Notes under the pieces: generated by a model
Seen by the model: the letters and a program-made list of their open reading frames with translations, nothing else
Told to the model about the DNA's origin: nothing
The model's database searches: none
Translations under genes and position numbers: made by a program
In this document: in pieces, positions 1 to 12,033 of the stretch
Numbering within the stretch: the stretch's first letter is position 1
Layout: each line of letters opens with the position of its first letter
Source: Cryptomeria japonica
Lineage: Eukaryota; Streptophyta; Pinopsida; Cupressales; Cupressaceae
Assembly (NCBI RefSeq): GCF_030272615.1
Contig: NC_081405.1
Span: 316,687,541-316,751,540 of the forward strand
DNA: 64,000 nt
Reading direction: 5' to 3'

Positions 1-536
1 TAAAAATTTGAATAAGTTACCAACAATATTTCAAAAATATGTAAGAATGGAATTTGTAGAAAATCGAATATAGTTTCTAAGCTACTAGTTGTCTTCTAAA
101 AATAAATAAATCTATTTGATAAAAATTTGAAATTTCAATGTACTAGTACTAAAATTTCAGAAAAAAGATAAGAAGAAGGTCTATGTTTGACCACCCTAAC
201 AATAATCAAATAATAAGATTTTTTTATAATATTAGATATAAGTAAAAGACTCATGTCTATATGTGATACATATTTTTTTATATTTTTTTAAATAAATAAT
301 TAATTATGATTTTATTACTACAACTTTTTGAAAATATGAAAAACTTGTATTTTTGACCACCATAACTTGGTCAAAACTTTACAAAATTCTTTTTTCTTGA
401 ACCCTATAGTATACAAAGAATAGAATGTGACACATGTTTTGGATTCAAAAAATGTGATACCATTTGAAAGTTATAGATATTTTTCAATCAACCTATCAAT
501 CAAAACTTAGTCAGAAAATCGTCACTTTTTGGCCCC
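1..536. other. AT-rich left edge, no gene recognised
   Basis: Very AT-rich sequence with phrases on both strands about 'gaccacc' and 'ttggtcaaaact', but no open reading frame of note. The copia A RNase H frame stops making sense at about 537, so this stretch is either a later insertion or flanking DNA that replaced the 3' end of copia A. I see no LTR end or TSD here. Confidence 0.5.
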
Positions 537-1706
537 TCATGATCTTGCACATACCCTAGTGCTCTTCCGGTTATCAACATCACTAGCCCAATCAACATTA
601 GGGTAAGCACATAACATGAAATCATCATTCCTCAGATACCACAAACTATAATCCACAATTCCTTTCAAGTATCTGAATATCCTCTTTAGAATAGTGACAT
701 GACTCTCTTTCGGATCAACTTGATATCTAGCAGCCATGCAAATAGTATGCATAATGGTTGGTCTAGTGTGAGTAAGATATAGTAGTCCACTAACCATAAA
801 TCTGTACAAAGTCTGATTAGCTTTTGGAGATTCATCATTTTTAGACAATTTATAGCCAGTCACCATAGGAGTTTCAATTGGTTTATATTTATCGAACCCA
901 AACTTTTTCAGCAATTCCTTCACATATTTAGTTTGAGATATAAAAATACCTTTCCCAATCTATGAAATCTGCAAACCTAAAAAAAATTTCATCTCTCGTA
1001 TAATCGACATCTTAAATTCTTTATACATATCACCGACAAACTTCGTGCTCAAGTCATCATCTCCTTCAAAGATAATATCATCAAAAAAAAATTCAACAAT
1101 CATGATGTTATCATTATCAATCTTAAAATACAGATTGCTGTCAGCAGTACCGTTATTAAATCTCAATTTCAACAAGTACTTAACTAATCTTGTATACCAG
1201 GCTCTAGGGGATTGTTTCAATCCATAAAATGTTTTATTCAGTTTGCATACCATGTCTCCATCATATGATAGTCAAAATCCATTAGGTTGCTCAATGTAGA
1301 CTTCTTCCTCAAGATCACCTTTCAAAAAGGCTGAGTTGACATCCATTCGATATACCTTGAAATGTTTATAAGCAGCATATGTAAGCAACGGTCTAACAAC
1401 ATCAAGTCTAGCTACCGGAGAAAAATTGTCCCCACAATCAATTCATTCTTTTTGTGAATATCCTTTGTAGACCAATCTTTCTTTATTTCTGACAAATTCA
1501 CTGTCGTCATTCAATTTGTTCTTGAATACCCATTTAGTACCAATAGTATTCTTATCTTTAGGTCCAGGCACAAGATCCCATGTGTTATTATTTTCAATCT
1601 AATTCAATTCTTCTTCCATAACTCTCATCAAATTTTCATCTTTACAAGCGACAACAACATCTTTAGGTTCAATATTAGAAATCAAACATACCTCTTCAGC
1701 AGCTAG
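537..1706 (-). pseudogene. pol: Copia A: reverse transcriptase and start of RNase H, 3' half of a split Ty1/copia pol
   Basis: This is the reverse-transcriptase half of a Ty1/copia polyprotein, which copies element RNA into DNA in the cytoplasmic particle. Read on the minus strand, the order is typical: TKWVFKNKLN near 1500-1550, the start-of-palm motif VNSAFLKGDLEEEVYIEQP near 1280-1340, FYGLKQSPRAWY, then IFISQTKY and the conserved tail LLYLTHTRPTIM. The catalytic YVDD is changed to FFDD (FFFDDIIF, about 1075-1090). One frame is kept through 537-1253, broken by TAG at about 957-959 where the family has Gln. RNase H is cut off just after DNRKST. The 5' continuation (integrase, protease, gag) resumes at 13889, beyond the LARD1 insertion. 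Dead copy. Confidence 0.88.
1702..1706. repeat. Target-site duplication gctag of LARD1, left copy
   Basis: The five bases gctag directly precede the TG of the LARD1 5' LTR and recur at 13884-13888 directly after its 3' LTR. Joining the two flanks restores the copia A linker reading frame, which confirms the insertion site. Confidence 0.9.
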
Positions 1707-3168
1707 TGTAGTACCCCTACCCTAATCAAAATTTTAATCTTAGTTTAACCTTGGTTAGTTTATCATAATATAATGATTATAGTCAGATGTTTTGATTTAG
1801 TGCATATCGATTTATGTGGTCATCACACCGATTTGTATGCAAGTTATTAATTCTCCTATTTTGTGTTATAATCTCGGGCTAACACTTTCATTAAATTTAT
1901 ATATGTATGCATGTATGAGTCTTGGTTGTAGGAGATTCTAGGTACAGTGTCGCGTGGGTGTGGGGTTCATCTTCACTTGGATTCATAGTATTGAGTGTAC
2001 CTCTTTGGTCTTTAGAACTTGGATTAGGTGGTTGTAAGACCCTCATTTGACCATAGTCGTGCTCAAGCGAGCATCATCAGTTGTCGTCAGTATTCCCGTT
2101 GGTTGGGGTTGCGGGTCATTTGTTAATTTGACTTTCTTGGGTTGTGTGTTTTGTGTGTGGTTAAATCGAGTAATTAATCCTTAATCTTTAATTTGATTTA
2201 ATGTGTGTTTTTGCATTAGTTTATTTGGGGACTAAATTAAATAGGCTCCCTTTTTATGTGATTAATCGTTAATTGAATTGCTCAATTCAAGTTGGTGGCA
2301 AATTCAATTAAATGGTAAATTTTAATGTTAAATTTATTATGTTTATGCTAATGAAAATAAAGATTTAAATTTAATTGAAATAGAATTAATTTAATCTTGT
2401 TGGCATTTTGGAAATAAAAAGGTTAATTTTAGTTAATTGAGGAAATCAATTTTTAAATTGAAAAGCAAGTTAAATGTATTGATATAGTTTAAAAGAATGA
2501 TTTTGGTGATTTATTTTAAATAAAAAATTTATATCCAAAAATAAGTTTTTGGTCAAACTTTTCCCCATTTAACCTAGGGTTGAAAATATTTTTGGAGGTT
2601 GATTTTTTTTGGAAAAATATTTTGTTGGAAAATATTATTGGATGCAAAATTTGGGGGTTTTAGGAGGAGAAGGAATTTCTTGAGTTGGAGAATTGGGCTC
2701 TTCTTCAATCTTACTAGGATTGCTTAACCAGGTAGGCCTCTGGTTAATTCCATTGATTTCTTTGTTTTTAAAAGATTATTTTCAGTGTTTTTGTAGTAAT
2801 CTGGTTGTGATTGTAAATAATATCATTTATTTGGGGAAAATGAAAGAATTTGTAGATTAATTTCTTAAATTAAATTCTCCTTCCTTCCTTTCCAATCTCC
2901 AGATTGAATTTTGGTTGTTCCCAATAAACTTTGTTAAATCTCCATTGGATGTTCTTGATTTAAGTTTTATTTGGAAAAAATTAGTTGTTTTAGTCAAGTT
3001 TGGTAGAAGGGTTTGTATTATGGATGTTAATCCTTCTTATTTTGCCCATCTGGTGTTTGTTTGTAAGAAATCTTTCCCTTCCTTGAATTTGGGCTTTAAA
3101 AAAATTTATTGCACTCTATTCTTGTGTTTTAGCTTATCCCTTTCGGGGTTTCCTGGCGGGGCATTACA
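1707..3168 (+). repeat. LARD1 5' LTR
   Basis: Starts TGTAGTACCCCTACC and ends GGCGGGGCATTACA. The last ~60 bases (agcttatccctttcgggg onward) are the best-conserved part of the family and recur at 13820-13883 and, inverted, at 23935, 28498 and 36692. At 1462 bases it is about 2.9 kb shorter than the LTRs of LARD2, while sharing both ends. Small ORFs inside it are not conserved and are not called as genes. Confidence 0.88.
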
Positions 3169-3170
3169 TT

Positions 3171-3184
3171 TGGTATCAGAGCCC
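3171..3184 (+). other. LARD1 primer-binding site (initiator tRNA-Met)
   Basis: TGGTATCAGAGCCC lies two bases after the LTR end. It is the usual plant LTR-element primer site complementary to the 3' end of initiator tRNA-Met, and fixes the plus orientation of the element. Confidence 0.9.
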
Positions 3185-5436
3185 ATGTTGCCAACATTGG
3201 GATCTCTGGTGTCACTTGTGCCCTTAGTTGGTGTGAGGTGTATTGACCTTATGTGCATGCTTGTCCTCCTCTTTGTATGTGAATGATTGAGCAGGCTTTA
3301 ACTTGTGTGTAATGTGTGCGTTCACACCTTGTTTTCACCTTCTTGATGTTGGTGTTTGAGTGATTATATGTGCTTTGATTTCTTATTGAGGTCTTGGTCT
3401 ACGATTACTCATATTCTGAAAGAGAGTCGTATGTACCTTCCTTATTGATTGTTGTACCCTTTAGACTAATCCATTTGGGTTGGTCAGTACTTGTCTGGAA
3501 TTTGAAAGTACGAAATGTGCTTGTTTAAGATTATGATCTATCTTAGTGTTGTCAACTTGAAGGACTAGTACGGTAAATGTTGAATGCTTATTTTGTAGAA
3601 AATTGAATGGTTATAACCCTTCCTCCTCTCTCTCTCTTTCTAGAAATTAAAATATTTGGGATGTGTGTAATTATCTCTGACTTGAGTTTTCCTTTTTGCA
3701 AGAGAAAGGTGTGACTTATTGAACCCTTGTGTGAACCATATGATGCTTATGTGTTTTTAGATAATAAAAAGGGCTTTGGGTTGAAAGTTCATATTGGTTG
3801 TTGGGAGAAAATTGTATGTATACATTAAAGAGTTCTCCATGTGTTTTGTAGAAGTAACATAATTAAATTATATCTTAAGTGATGTGCATTAATATGCGAA
3901 TATTTGTTATGTGAAACTACTTTGTTTGTAGAAGAAGTATTAAAGGGAACATGTTATAGTAGCTTAGAGAGTGTATTAATGTGTTCCACGAAATATTGTT
4001 TTATGTACTGCATTAAACTAGTTTGATTGAGGATTTATTTTAGCAATGCTCCATTGAACTTGCTTTGGATATATGTAATTATCTTATTATGTTGAGAAAG
4101 TGGTAATGAAAAGCGTGTTTGATGTGCATGCATTAATATGTATTATTTAGTTGATAGCTCCTCTTTCACCTTCTTATCATATTTTGATTTTCAATGATAG
4201 GTTGCAAATTATTATACATTTTGTATTGAATTAAGAGTAGTGAGTGTTCACAAGAGATCTCGTATTATCGAAAGATTGCCTATTTTGATCTCTATTGTTC
4301 GAAAAACTAGAACATTCTGTTGCAACCATAATAATTGGAGATGTCATGTAGTCCAATTGGCATTCTTCTAAAAATAGTAGCGAAATGAAAACAGTGCAAT
4401 TAAAATGATAGGCTTATAGTGAGAAATTTTAGTATATAGTGTGATCTTGTTGATCTTGTGTCTTTGTAGGAAATAGTTTGGTTATCAAAATCTCTTTCCC
4501 TTCTCGTTGACTATATTATAAGATTTTTAGAAATGCTACGAAAAATGCATTGATTTAAATAGAATGTTTATAAAACATGTGAAATTGTATTGTTGCATTT
4601 TAGCTTCATATTGAAAGATGAAAGTCCTTTTTGGAAAAGAAAATTTGCATAGTTAGTAATGTGAATTCGTATGCTTAATGAAATTCGAGAAAGATATAGG
4701 AATGATGTTATTTCCTTATGTAATTGTGAATTGTTAATAATTTTAGTACTTGTATCTAGAGTAAACTTAATTCAGTTATTCATGTGGGAAGCATTATTTA
4801 AACCTTCCTTGAGTAGATGATAGCGTACTGGAAAGTACTCCCCGTAAATGTGACTAAAGTAGTACTGGTGTATTCATGTGTATTGTAAGAAACCAGTGCT
4901 TATTATATGTGCCCATGGGTTGGTGAAGTAATCAACCATGGAGGATATGTTGCTAATGAGTATGGGAAACCATATTGTTTATGTAATGTTGCTTATTTGT
5001 TTCCCTACTGAGTACCAAACCTCGAGTTGTGGGTAATTCAGTATGTTAAGGGGTAGTATTTGAAGTCACCATTCCTTGAATAGTATGAATTGACGTACGA
5101 GTAATGTCAGCACGAAGCGACTTTAGCTTCTCTATTTCAAGGAATGATATAGTTATACTATAAGACTGTATCAAAGGTGTACTCAATACTTTCCCTTTTG
5201 ATGAATCTATTTATAGGTTTATGTGTGGTAGCCTATTCCTTCCTTTATTTGAGCATTTTGATGGCATTTCTTGAGCACAGTGATGGTGTAGTTTGGAGGA
5301 TCCTTTGCCTTGTCTTCATGAAAGGTAGGTTTATCCACATGAGCTACCAGTTAGTATGTGTTGGTGGACATGTGGGTGGACCTTAGTCATGTATACCTCT
5401 GGCTTATGATGATTATCCTTATAGATATGTTGCTAT

Positions 5437-5620
5437 GTGGGACGTGACCTGCACGTGCTTGTTTCCATGAGGTACACTACCATGCGGGATACGTCCATTG
5501 CATGTCTTCTCTGCTTGGGGTAATGCCATGCCATGTGACGATGTGATGCGGGGTGATGTCGAGGTGCACACCACCATGCCATGTGGGTAGTGTGACTATG
5601 TCGCACCACATGATGAGCTA
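5437..5620 (+). other. GC-rich irregular repeat island in LARD1 core
   Basis: A GC-rich island within AT-rich sequence, built from variations on 'ccatgcgggat' and 'gccatgccatgtg'. The matching position of LARD2 (34130-34400, opposite strand) has the same kind of island with its own repeats of 'cccgcatggcagtg'. It is the most distinctive part of the non-coding core; function unknown. Confidence 0.6.
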
Positions 5621-6840
5621 CTGTGATAGCTAGATGATTGTTCCTTCCTTCCTTATTGGTGGCTAGATGCTAGTCACATAGTGATGTTATGTGCAATTGT
5701 GATATTCTTATTATTTCTTTGAGGACCAGCAATTTATTTTATTTTGACTTTGAAGGTTTAGCCACGATCTTGTGATCTTTTGCATTCTTGATTTGGTGTT
5801 GCAAATTCTGGATTATTTTCTTGTCTTACTATTGGAATTGATGATTTATTTTTATTCATTTGTAATTTGATGGCTAAACTAGTTTATCCTTATTGTTTTC
5901 GTATGCCGGTCTTGTGTTGGAATGTGAAATTCCTCTCCAAGGATGTATGAGACAGTCTTGGTAGAGTGTGTACGAGGAAGTAGATGTAAGGAGCCTTGAG
6001 GATGGGGGTATGTGAGGCTGTGATGCAACTAGGATCCACTACCTACCTATGTGTGGTGACTATCTCTTGGAGGCTAACCACCTTACTCAACAAGGGATGT
6101 TCACGAAGGTCTTGTATGGAAGGTAACACCGCTATGGTGTGCATAGCACCATTGAGCCTTGAGTGAGATATTGGATTTTTATGATCATATTATTGTTTTG
6201 AGATCAAGCATAGAGATGCTGATTGTGCATGTTATCTTTGACCAAGCATTAGACATGCTCACATGTGGCCTTTTGAGTTGTGCATTCTAGTTATGTGGAT
6301 GGTTATTATTTGTATCATGGAGTATATTGTGTTAACTTGTCACTATGTTATGGGACATAGTCTTTGGAAAGGTTTTATTATGCCTGGCAAGTGTAAAAAA
6401 TTGAGTTATTTATGTTGCTCTTATTCATGAAAGTTAACTTGGCTGTAGAAAGTAAAATTTTGAAGCTAGTTCTATGCGATAAAGTTTTATGAAAAAGAAA
6501 TTGATCATGATGGCATGTTTTCTTGTCATATTTGGTAGATGAGTATGGTAATTGTTGGTTACCTCTTTGTAATGCATTAACTTGGTGTAATGAAAGGGAG
6601 AAAATTCTTCTTTCTTTGCTTTGATTGTGGATAATTCCTAGAATGTTATAAGAAATGTATGTATTTAGATGTATCTTGCCAATGGGTAATGGTGTTCGTA
6701 AAGGATTTAGCAATGACATTTCATTTATTTATGGAAAGACTCCTATGTGTAATTTGATCTTTGTTAAGTGAGTTTCAGGGCGGATGCGTGCGACATGTTC
6801 TCCATCTAGCCTTACGACATCTAGGACTAAGTCGGAACCT

Positions 6841-6852
6841 AGGGAAGGAGAA
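6841..6852 (+). other. LARD1 polypurine tract
   Basis: agggaaggagaa immediately precedes the TG of the 3' LTR. This is the expected plus-strand primer. LARD2 has the equivalent on the minus strand at 32878-32889. Confidence 0.8.
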
Positions 6853-8179
6853 TGTAGTATCCCTGCCCTAATCAAAATTTAAATCTCGGTTTAACCTTGG
6901 TTAGTTTATCATAATATAATAATTATAGTCAGATGTTTTGATTTAGTGCATATCGGTTTATGTGGTCTTCACACCGATTTGTATGCAAGTTATTAATTCT
7001 CCTATTTTGTGTTATAATCTTGGCCTAACACTTTCATTAAATTTATATATGTATCCATGTATGACTCTTGGTCACAGGAGATTCCAGGTACAGTATCGCG
7101 TGGGTGCGGGGTTCATCTTCACCTGGACTTGCAGGTTTGAGTGTACCTCTTTAGTCCTTAGAACTTGGATTAGGTGGTCGCAAGACCCTTGTTTGACCAT
7201 AGTCGTGCTCAAGTGAGCATCATCAGTCATCATCGATATTCCCCTTGGTTGGGGTTGCAGGTCGTCTGTTCATTTGACTTTCTTGGGTTGTGTGTTTTGT
7301 GTGTAGTTAAATCAAGTAATTAATCTTTAATCTCTAATTTGATTTAATGTGTGTTTTTGCATTAGTTTATTTGGGGACTAAATGAAATAGGCTCCCTTTT
7401 TATGTGATTAATCGTTAATTGAATTGCTCAATTTAGGTTGGTGGCAAATTTAATTAAATGGTAAATTTTAATGTTAAATTTATTATGTTTATGCTCATGA
7501 AAAGAAAGATTTAAATTTAATTGAAATAGAATTAATTTCATCTTGTTGGTATTTTGGAAATAGAAAGGTTAATTTTAGTTAATTGAGGAAATCAATTTTT
7601 AAATTGAAAAGCAAGTTAAATGTATTGATATAGTTTAAAAGAATGATTTTGGTGATTTATTTTAAATAAAAAATTTAAATCCAAAAATAAGTTTTTGGTC
7701 AAACTTTTCCCCATTTAACCTAGGGTTGAAAATATTTTTGGAGGTTGATTTTTTTTGGAAAAATATTTTGTTGGAAAATATTAATGGATGCAAAATTTGG
7801 GGGTTTTGGGAGGAGAAGGAATTTCTTGTGCTAGAGAATTGGGCTCTTCTTCAATCTTGCCAGGATTGCTTAACCAGGTAGGCCTCTGGTTAATTCCATT
7901 GATTTCTTTATTTTTAAAAGATTGTTTTTGGTGTTTTTGTAGTAATCTGGTTGTGATTCTAAATAATCTCATTTATTTGGGGAAAATGAAAGAAGTTGTA
8001 GATCAATTTCTGAAATGAAATTCTACTTGCTTCCTTTCCAATCTCCAGATTGAATTTTGGTTGTTCCCAATAAACTTTGTTAAATATCCATTGGATGTTC
8101 TTGATTTAAGTTTTATTTGAAGAAAATTAGTTGTTTTAGTGAAGTTTGGTAGAAGGGTTTGGATTATGGATGTTAATCC
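6853..8179 (+). repeat. LARD1 3' LTR, first part
   Basis: Starts TGTAGTATCCCTGCC and follows the 5' LTR closely up to 'ggatgttaatcc', where copia B interrupts it. It continues at 13748. Scattered ORFs (for example 7788-8018 plus and 7781-7972 minus) overlap each other on opposite strands and are shadows. Confidence 0.88.
8175..8179. repeat. Target-site duplication aatcc of copia B, left copy
   Basis: aatcc precedes copia B here and follows it at 13743-13747. The undisturbed sequence in the other LARD1 LTR reads gttaatccttctt, so the insertion is exact. Confidence 0.92.
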
Positions 8180-8600
8180 TGATAAAATCTGAAAAGATTA
8201 TAAACCCAGAAAACTAGTGCAAATGATATGAAATGAAAGTAGCAACATAGAGTTAGTCACCAAGAGAGTAATGTAAATTATAGAAGCAAAACATCATTAA
8301 GATGATGCAAAATTAAGAGATGTCAAATACAAGCCAGGTAGCATGCTTTTATAGATGAGGGAGAGGGAAGAGGTGGCAATACCGACCAATCAAGAGGAAC
8401 CATCTCTTGGAATAAAGATAGCAAGTATCTTCCCAAGATAGAAAATGGATGCACACATGTAGGAAGGTGACACTTCATAACAACTCACCTAATTAAGCGT
8501 GATTTATTAACCTAAGAGAGATTAAAAGAAGTGTAGAAAAAACCTAGGAATATAGGGAAAAAATAAATAACCCAATAGGAAATTAAAAAATACACTAACA
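8180..8600 (-). repeat. Copia B 3' LTR
   Basis: In plus reading it runs from tgataaaatctg to cactaaca. It is like the other LTR except that it lacks a segment of about 28 bases present there near 13338-13365. A repeated 'gcaaatga' at both edges of that segment suggests loss by slippage or recombination between the short repeats. Confidence 0.92.
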
Positions 8601-8609
8601 CCCCCCCAT
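8601..8609 (-). other. Copia B polypurine tract
   Basis: cccccccat on the plus strand is a run of seven G on the element strand, directly beside the 3' LTR, as expected for the plus-strand primer. Confidence 0.75.
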
Positions 8610-8729
8610 AAGCGAAGCTTAGGTGGATGTGGAAATGGGTCCTGACAAATGAAACCTAATGAGGTACCCATGTACATAAAATTCCCTCAAAAAGAGAGAG
8701 AAAAGAGACCCCCACAAGAGTAGAGAGAG

Positions 8730-9254
8730 TCAAGACTCCGAGTGAGAGGAAGAAGCCCTCCCAGAAGATGAAGCATCCTGCACCCCCAACAAAGCTCGCA
8801 AATGAAGGAACTTGCTCTTAGTGAAGGGTTTGGTGAAGATATCAGCAACCTGCTCAGAAGTTGGATAGTAGCGAAGGTTGATGACATGGACATGGATAAG
8901 CTCTTGGATGTAGTGCATGTGGAGCTCGATGTGTTTGGTCTGCTGATGATGGACCAGATTCGGTGAGATCTGAATGGCACTTCGGTTGTCACAAAATATG
9001 ACTGATGGCTGTTTGATCTAGATACCAAACTTAGTGAGGATATTTTGAAGCCAAATGGCCTCAGTGGCAGCATTCACACCCCCCCGATACTCAGCCTCAG
9101 TAGAAGATAGAGCAATAGTAGACTGCTTCTTGCTTGACCAACAAATAGGACCTGAACCAAATGAGAAGCTATAACCTGAAGTAGATTTGTGATCTTGAGA
9201 ATCGTACACCCAATCTGAATCTGTGTAGCCCACCAAGTCAAGCTCAATGCCCAC
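8730..9254 (-). pseudogene. pol: Copia B RNase H domain
   Basis: C-terminal RNase H of the copia polyprotein, which removes template RNA during reverse transcription. Seen: GYTDSDWVYDSQDHKST (first catalytic Asp region), SSKKQSTIALSSTEAEYRG (catalytic Glu and the helix around it), AIWLQNILTKFGI, and downstream the conserved end EQVADIFTKPF. The two pieces, 9018-9254 and 8730-8918, are in the same frame, separated by a single short interruption near 9018. The protein end after the IFTKPF motif is serine-rich. Confidence 0.9.
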
Positions 9255-9290
9255 TGCATAGTGAATCCCAAAACTATGAGTACCCTGAAT

Positions 9291-10260
9291 CTAGTGAAGG
9301 ATTCTCTTGGTTGCTTTCCAGTGCAGCTCATGAGGCTCTTGCATGAATCGAGAGACCATGCCTACAGCATATGAAATGTTCGGTCTCGTATGAGTCAGAT
9401 AAATGAGACTCCCAAAAAGATGTCGGTACAAAGTGCTGTCAACAAGTGGAGAAGAACACTGAGCCTCAAGTTTGACTCCTGAAAGAAAGGGAGTAAGAGC
9501 AGGCTTACAATCAGCCATATGAAACCTCAAGAGCAAATCTAGAGCATACTTTGACTGGTTGATGGTGATCCTAGAAGAAGACTGGTAGATATCAATCTCA
9601 AGAAAGTAATGCAACAAGTCCAAATCAGTCATCAAAAACTTGTCATGAAGGGTAGTTTTGGCAGCCCCAATAGTGGATGAAGAACTCCCTATGATCTACA
9701 AGTCATCAACATATAGAACCCAAAATATGAGTGAATCATCCTATTGTAGAATGTAGACATTGGGATCAGAATGGCATGGAGTGAACCCAACTGATAGAAG
9801 GAAGAAGTCCATCTTGGCATACCAAGCCCGAGGAGCCTATTTGAGGTCATAGAGAGACTTTCGAAGATGACACACAAGTGAAGAATCCTGAAGGAACCCC
9901 TATGGCTGCCCCATGTAGATCTCCTCCTGAAGGTCACCTTGAAGAAAAGCACTCTTCACGTCCATCTGGTTCACTTCCCAATGATTAGTTGCAGCAATGG
10001 AAAGAACAAGTTGGATGGAATTCATTCAAGCAACTGGCGCAAAATTCTAAGAGTAGTCAATCCCTGGAACCTGGGAGAATCCTTTGGCGACCAAGTGAGC
10101 CTTATACTTGTCAACCGATCCATCTGCTGCAAATTTTGTTTGATAGATCCACTTACATCGAACAAGTTTTCTTCCCTTAGGAAAAGGGATGAGATCCCAA
10201 GTGTGGTTCCTCATTGAGGAACTATACTCCTCCTGCATACCTATATCCCACTTAGGAATA
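9291..10260 (-). pseudogene. pol: Copia B reverse transcriptase
   Basis: Reverse transcriptase of copia B. In minus order: SMRNHTWDLIPFPKGRK, CKWIYQTKFAADGSVDKYKA and AKGFSQVPGIDYS (10047-10238) form the N-terminal fingers. The catalytic YVDD is still intact near 9700-9715 (WVLYVDDL, followed by a TAG), and SKYALDLLLRFHMADCK, LYRHLFGSLIYLTHTRPN and the RILH end complete the domain (9291-9635). The stop after YVDDL and others in the middle break the frame, but no shift is needed to read through. An overlapping frame at 9689-9952 is a shadow. Confidence 0.9.
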
Positions 10261-10391
10261 CCAGAAGCCTCATGAATATATTGTGGATCTAAGACAGTAG
10301 CAATGAAGACATGTGGAGCACCGTAGAACTGTGAATGAGTCTACCTTGTGTTTGATGGATCCCCAACCTAATCACCTGTAGATTGCAAAGT

Positions 10392-11513
10392 CTATCTAGC
10401 CCAAAGTGGACCGAAAGATGGAGAATCTGGAGGAGAATCATCAACCTTTGAATGATGACTATGAGAGGAAGGAGGTGAGTCCTCTGAATCTCTCTTTGCA
10501 TCAGAAGTGGAGGTAGAAGACTGCTCAGGTGAATCTGACTCATCAGAGGAGCTGTCATGTATCCCAAGTGACTCCAATGCCAAAGTAGGAATTGGAGAAG
10601 TGGTAGAAAGTGAGCTCAAAGAGCCCTCACCAAAATAAACACTCCTCTCAATGAATAACTCATGTGTAGTAGGGTGGAGCAACTGATAAACCTTCACACC
10701 ATCAGGATAACCTACAAATATGCAAGGTCTGCTTTGCAAATCCAAGGCCTTACATTTCTCTATAGGAATGTGGGCCCATGCAAGAGAACCAAAAACTTGG
10801 AAGTGTTTAACTAATGGTTTCTGACTACTCCTAGATTCAAAAGGAGTGACTCCCTTCAAGGCTCAGTGAGGAACACGGTTCTGGATATAACAAGAACAGT
10901 TAATGGCCTCTGCCCAATACTGTGGTGCAAGAGATCTTGAGTGAATCATGTAGTTCACCATTTCCTTCAAGGACCTATTCTTCCATTCTGCCACACCATT
11001 CTACTGAGGATTGTATGGAACTGAATGCTGCAAATCAATTCCCTCTGAAGTGCAAAACCTCTCAACCCGATGGTTGATATACTCACCATCATTGTTAGTG
11101 TGCAGAACTTTGATGGCTTTCCCGGATTTCTTCTCTACAAAAGTTTTGAAGTGTTGAAACTGATCAAATACCTCAAACTTCTATTTGAGAAAGTACACCC
11201 AAGTATATCAAGAAAAGTAATCAATGAATGTGAGGACATATCGGGCCCTGTTGAATGAAGGATGCTAGAATGGACTAGTCAAATCACTGTGAATTAACTC
11301 CAGTATCTATGAAGCTCTCCATGCCTTTCCTTTATCAAACTTTTCCTTACGATTCTTACCAAGTATGCAACCTTGGCAAACACCACTTGAAAACTGAACC
11401 GAAGGCAACCCTATGACCATACTCTGTTGGTTGAGTGTTTGTAAGTAGCGGTAGTTAAGATGGCCAAACCACTCATGCCATAATCTACTCACATCATTGG
11501 AATGAGTGAGCAA
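10392..11513 (-). pseudogene. pol: Copia B integrase with pre-integrase zinc-binding region
   Basis: Integrase inserts the cDNA. The N-terminal zinc-binding part is intact (11307-11513): RLWHEWFGHLNYRYL and GVCQGCILGK give the HH-CC set. The core (about 10870-11320) has IHSDL with the first Asp and NGVAEWKNRSLKEM with the Glu, but the second catalytic Asp is changed (HTNNDGEY where the family has an Asp-Asn-Gly-Gly type motif). The C-terminal part 10392-10859 keeps HFQVFGSLAWAHIP, IFVGYPDGVKVYQL and a serine-rich linker (STSTSDAKRDSEDSPP). At least six stops occur in the core. Enzymatically dead. Confidence 0.88.
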
Positions 11514-11564
11514 AATAGTCGAAGGAGGATCAGGAGAAAAGTGAGAAAATAGATAGAGTCATGA

Positions 11565-11905
11565 CTACTGATCTACTCTCCCAACTGCAACTGTAGAATC
11601 ACTATGCAACTCATGAATCTCCATTGAATCAGGAGTGAACTGAACCCGCTTGCTTGAACCTATATGAGTGATCTGGTATATTGATAGGAGATTAGTTGAT
11701 AATGAGGGCACACAAAGAACATCATCAAATATGACATCCATCACATTAACAAACCCTCTCCCACACACCTCAATAGGAGTGTCATCACCCATCAAAATAA
11801 AAGGCATAGTACATGGCTCCAAAGATGCAAATTCTTCCTTAGATGAAGCCATCTGGTGTGAAGCACCCAAATCAAGAACCCACGTGGATGGTGAAGAAGC
11901 AAATG
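11565..11905 (-). pseudogene. pol: Copia B aspartic protease
   Basis: Retroviral-type aspartic protease that would cut the polyprotein. The active site reads TWVLDLGASHQM; the usual Asp-Ser-Gly has become Asp-Leu-Gly, a TCG to TTG type change that would disable the enzyme. VMDVIFDDVLCVPSLSTNLL is the typical flap and hydrophobic region before the pre-integrase domain. Same frame as the downstream integrase and reverse transcriptase. Confidence 0.85.
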
Positions 11906-12033
11906 CAACAAGTGCCTTGCGCTTTCCTTTCTCCTTGTTGTTTTCTTTTGTCTTGTTAGACCCCTCACTAGAACTCTGTTTAATTGACTCAAGAACACTG
12001 ATATTATTCTTCTCAAGAATGTGTGTTAAGTGA

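Larger units (their letters stand above)
3169..6852 (+). other. LARD1 non-coding internal domain
   Basis: 3.7 kb between primer site and polypurine tract with no retroelement protein motif on either strand. It aligns by eye with the reverse complement of 32878-36691 in LARD2, for example gggatctctggtgtc and gaggtgtattgacctt just after the primer site, and the block around 4800-5130. The longest plus frame (5177-5386) is full of stops in the LARD2 copy, so it is not a gene. Conservation without coding is what is expected of RNA-level signals such as packaging and dimerisation, but that is inference. Confidence 0.8.

Noticed and set aside
2915-3286. A 123-codon plus frame across the end of the LARD1 LTR and primer site
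   Set aside because: It runs through the LTR border and primer site, has no domain, and the equivalent frame is on the opposite strand relative sense in LARD2 (36571-36792) only because the element is inverted; no separate gene.
5177-5386. A 69-codon hydrophobic frame in the LARD1 core
   Set aside because: The matching region of LARD2 has several stops and different residues, so there is no coding conservation.
11668-12033. A 121-codon plus-strand frame over copia B protease and gag
   Set aside because: It is antisense to recognisable protease sequence.
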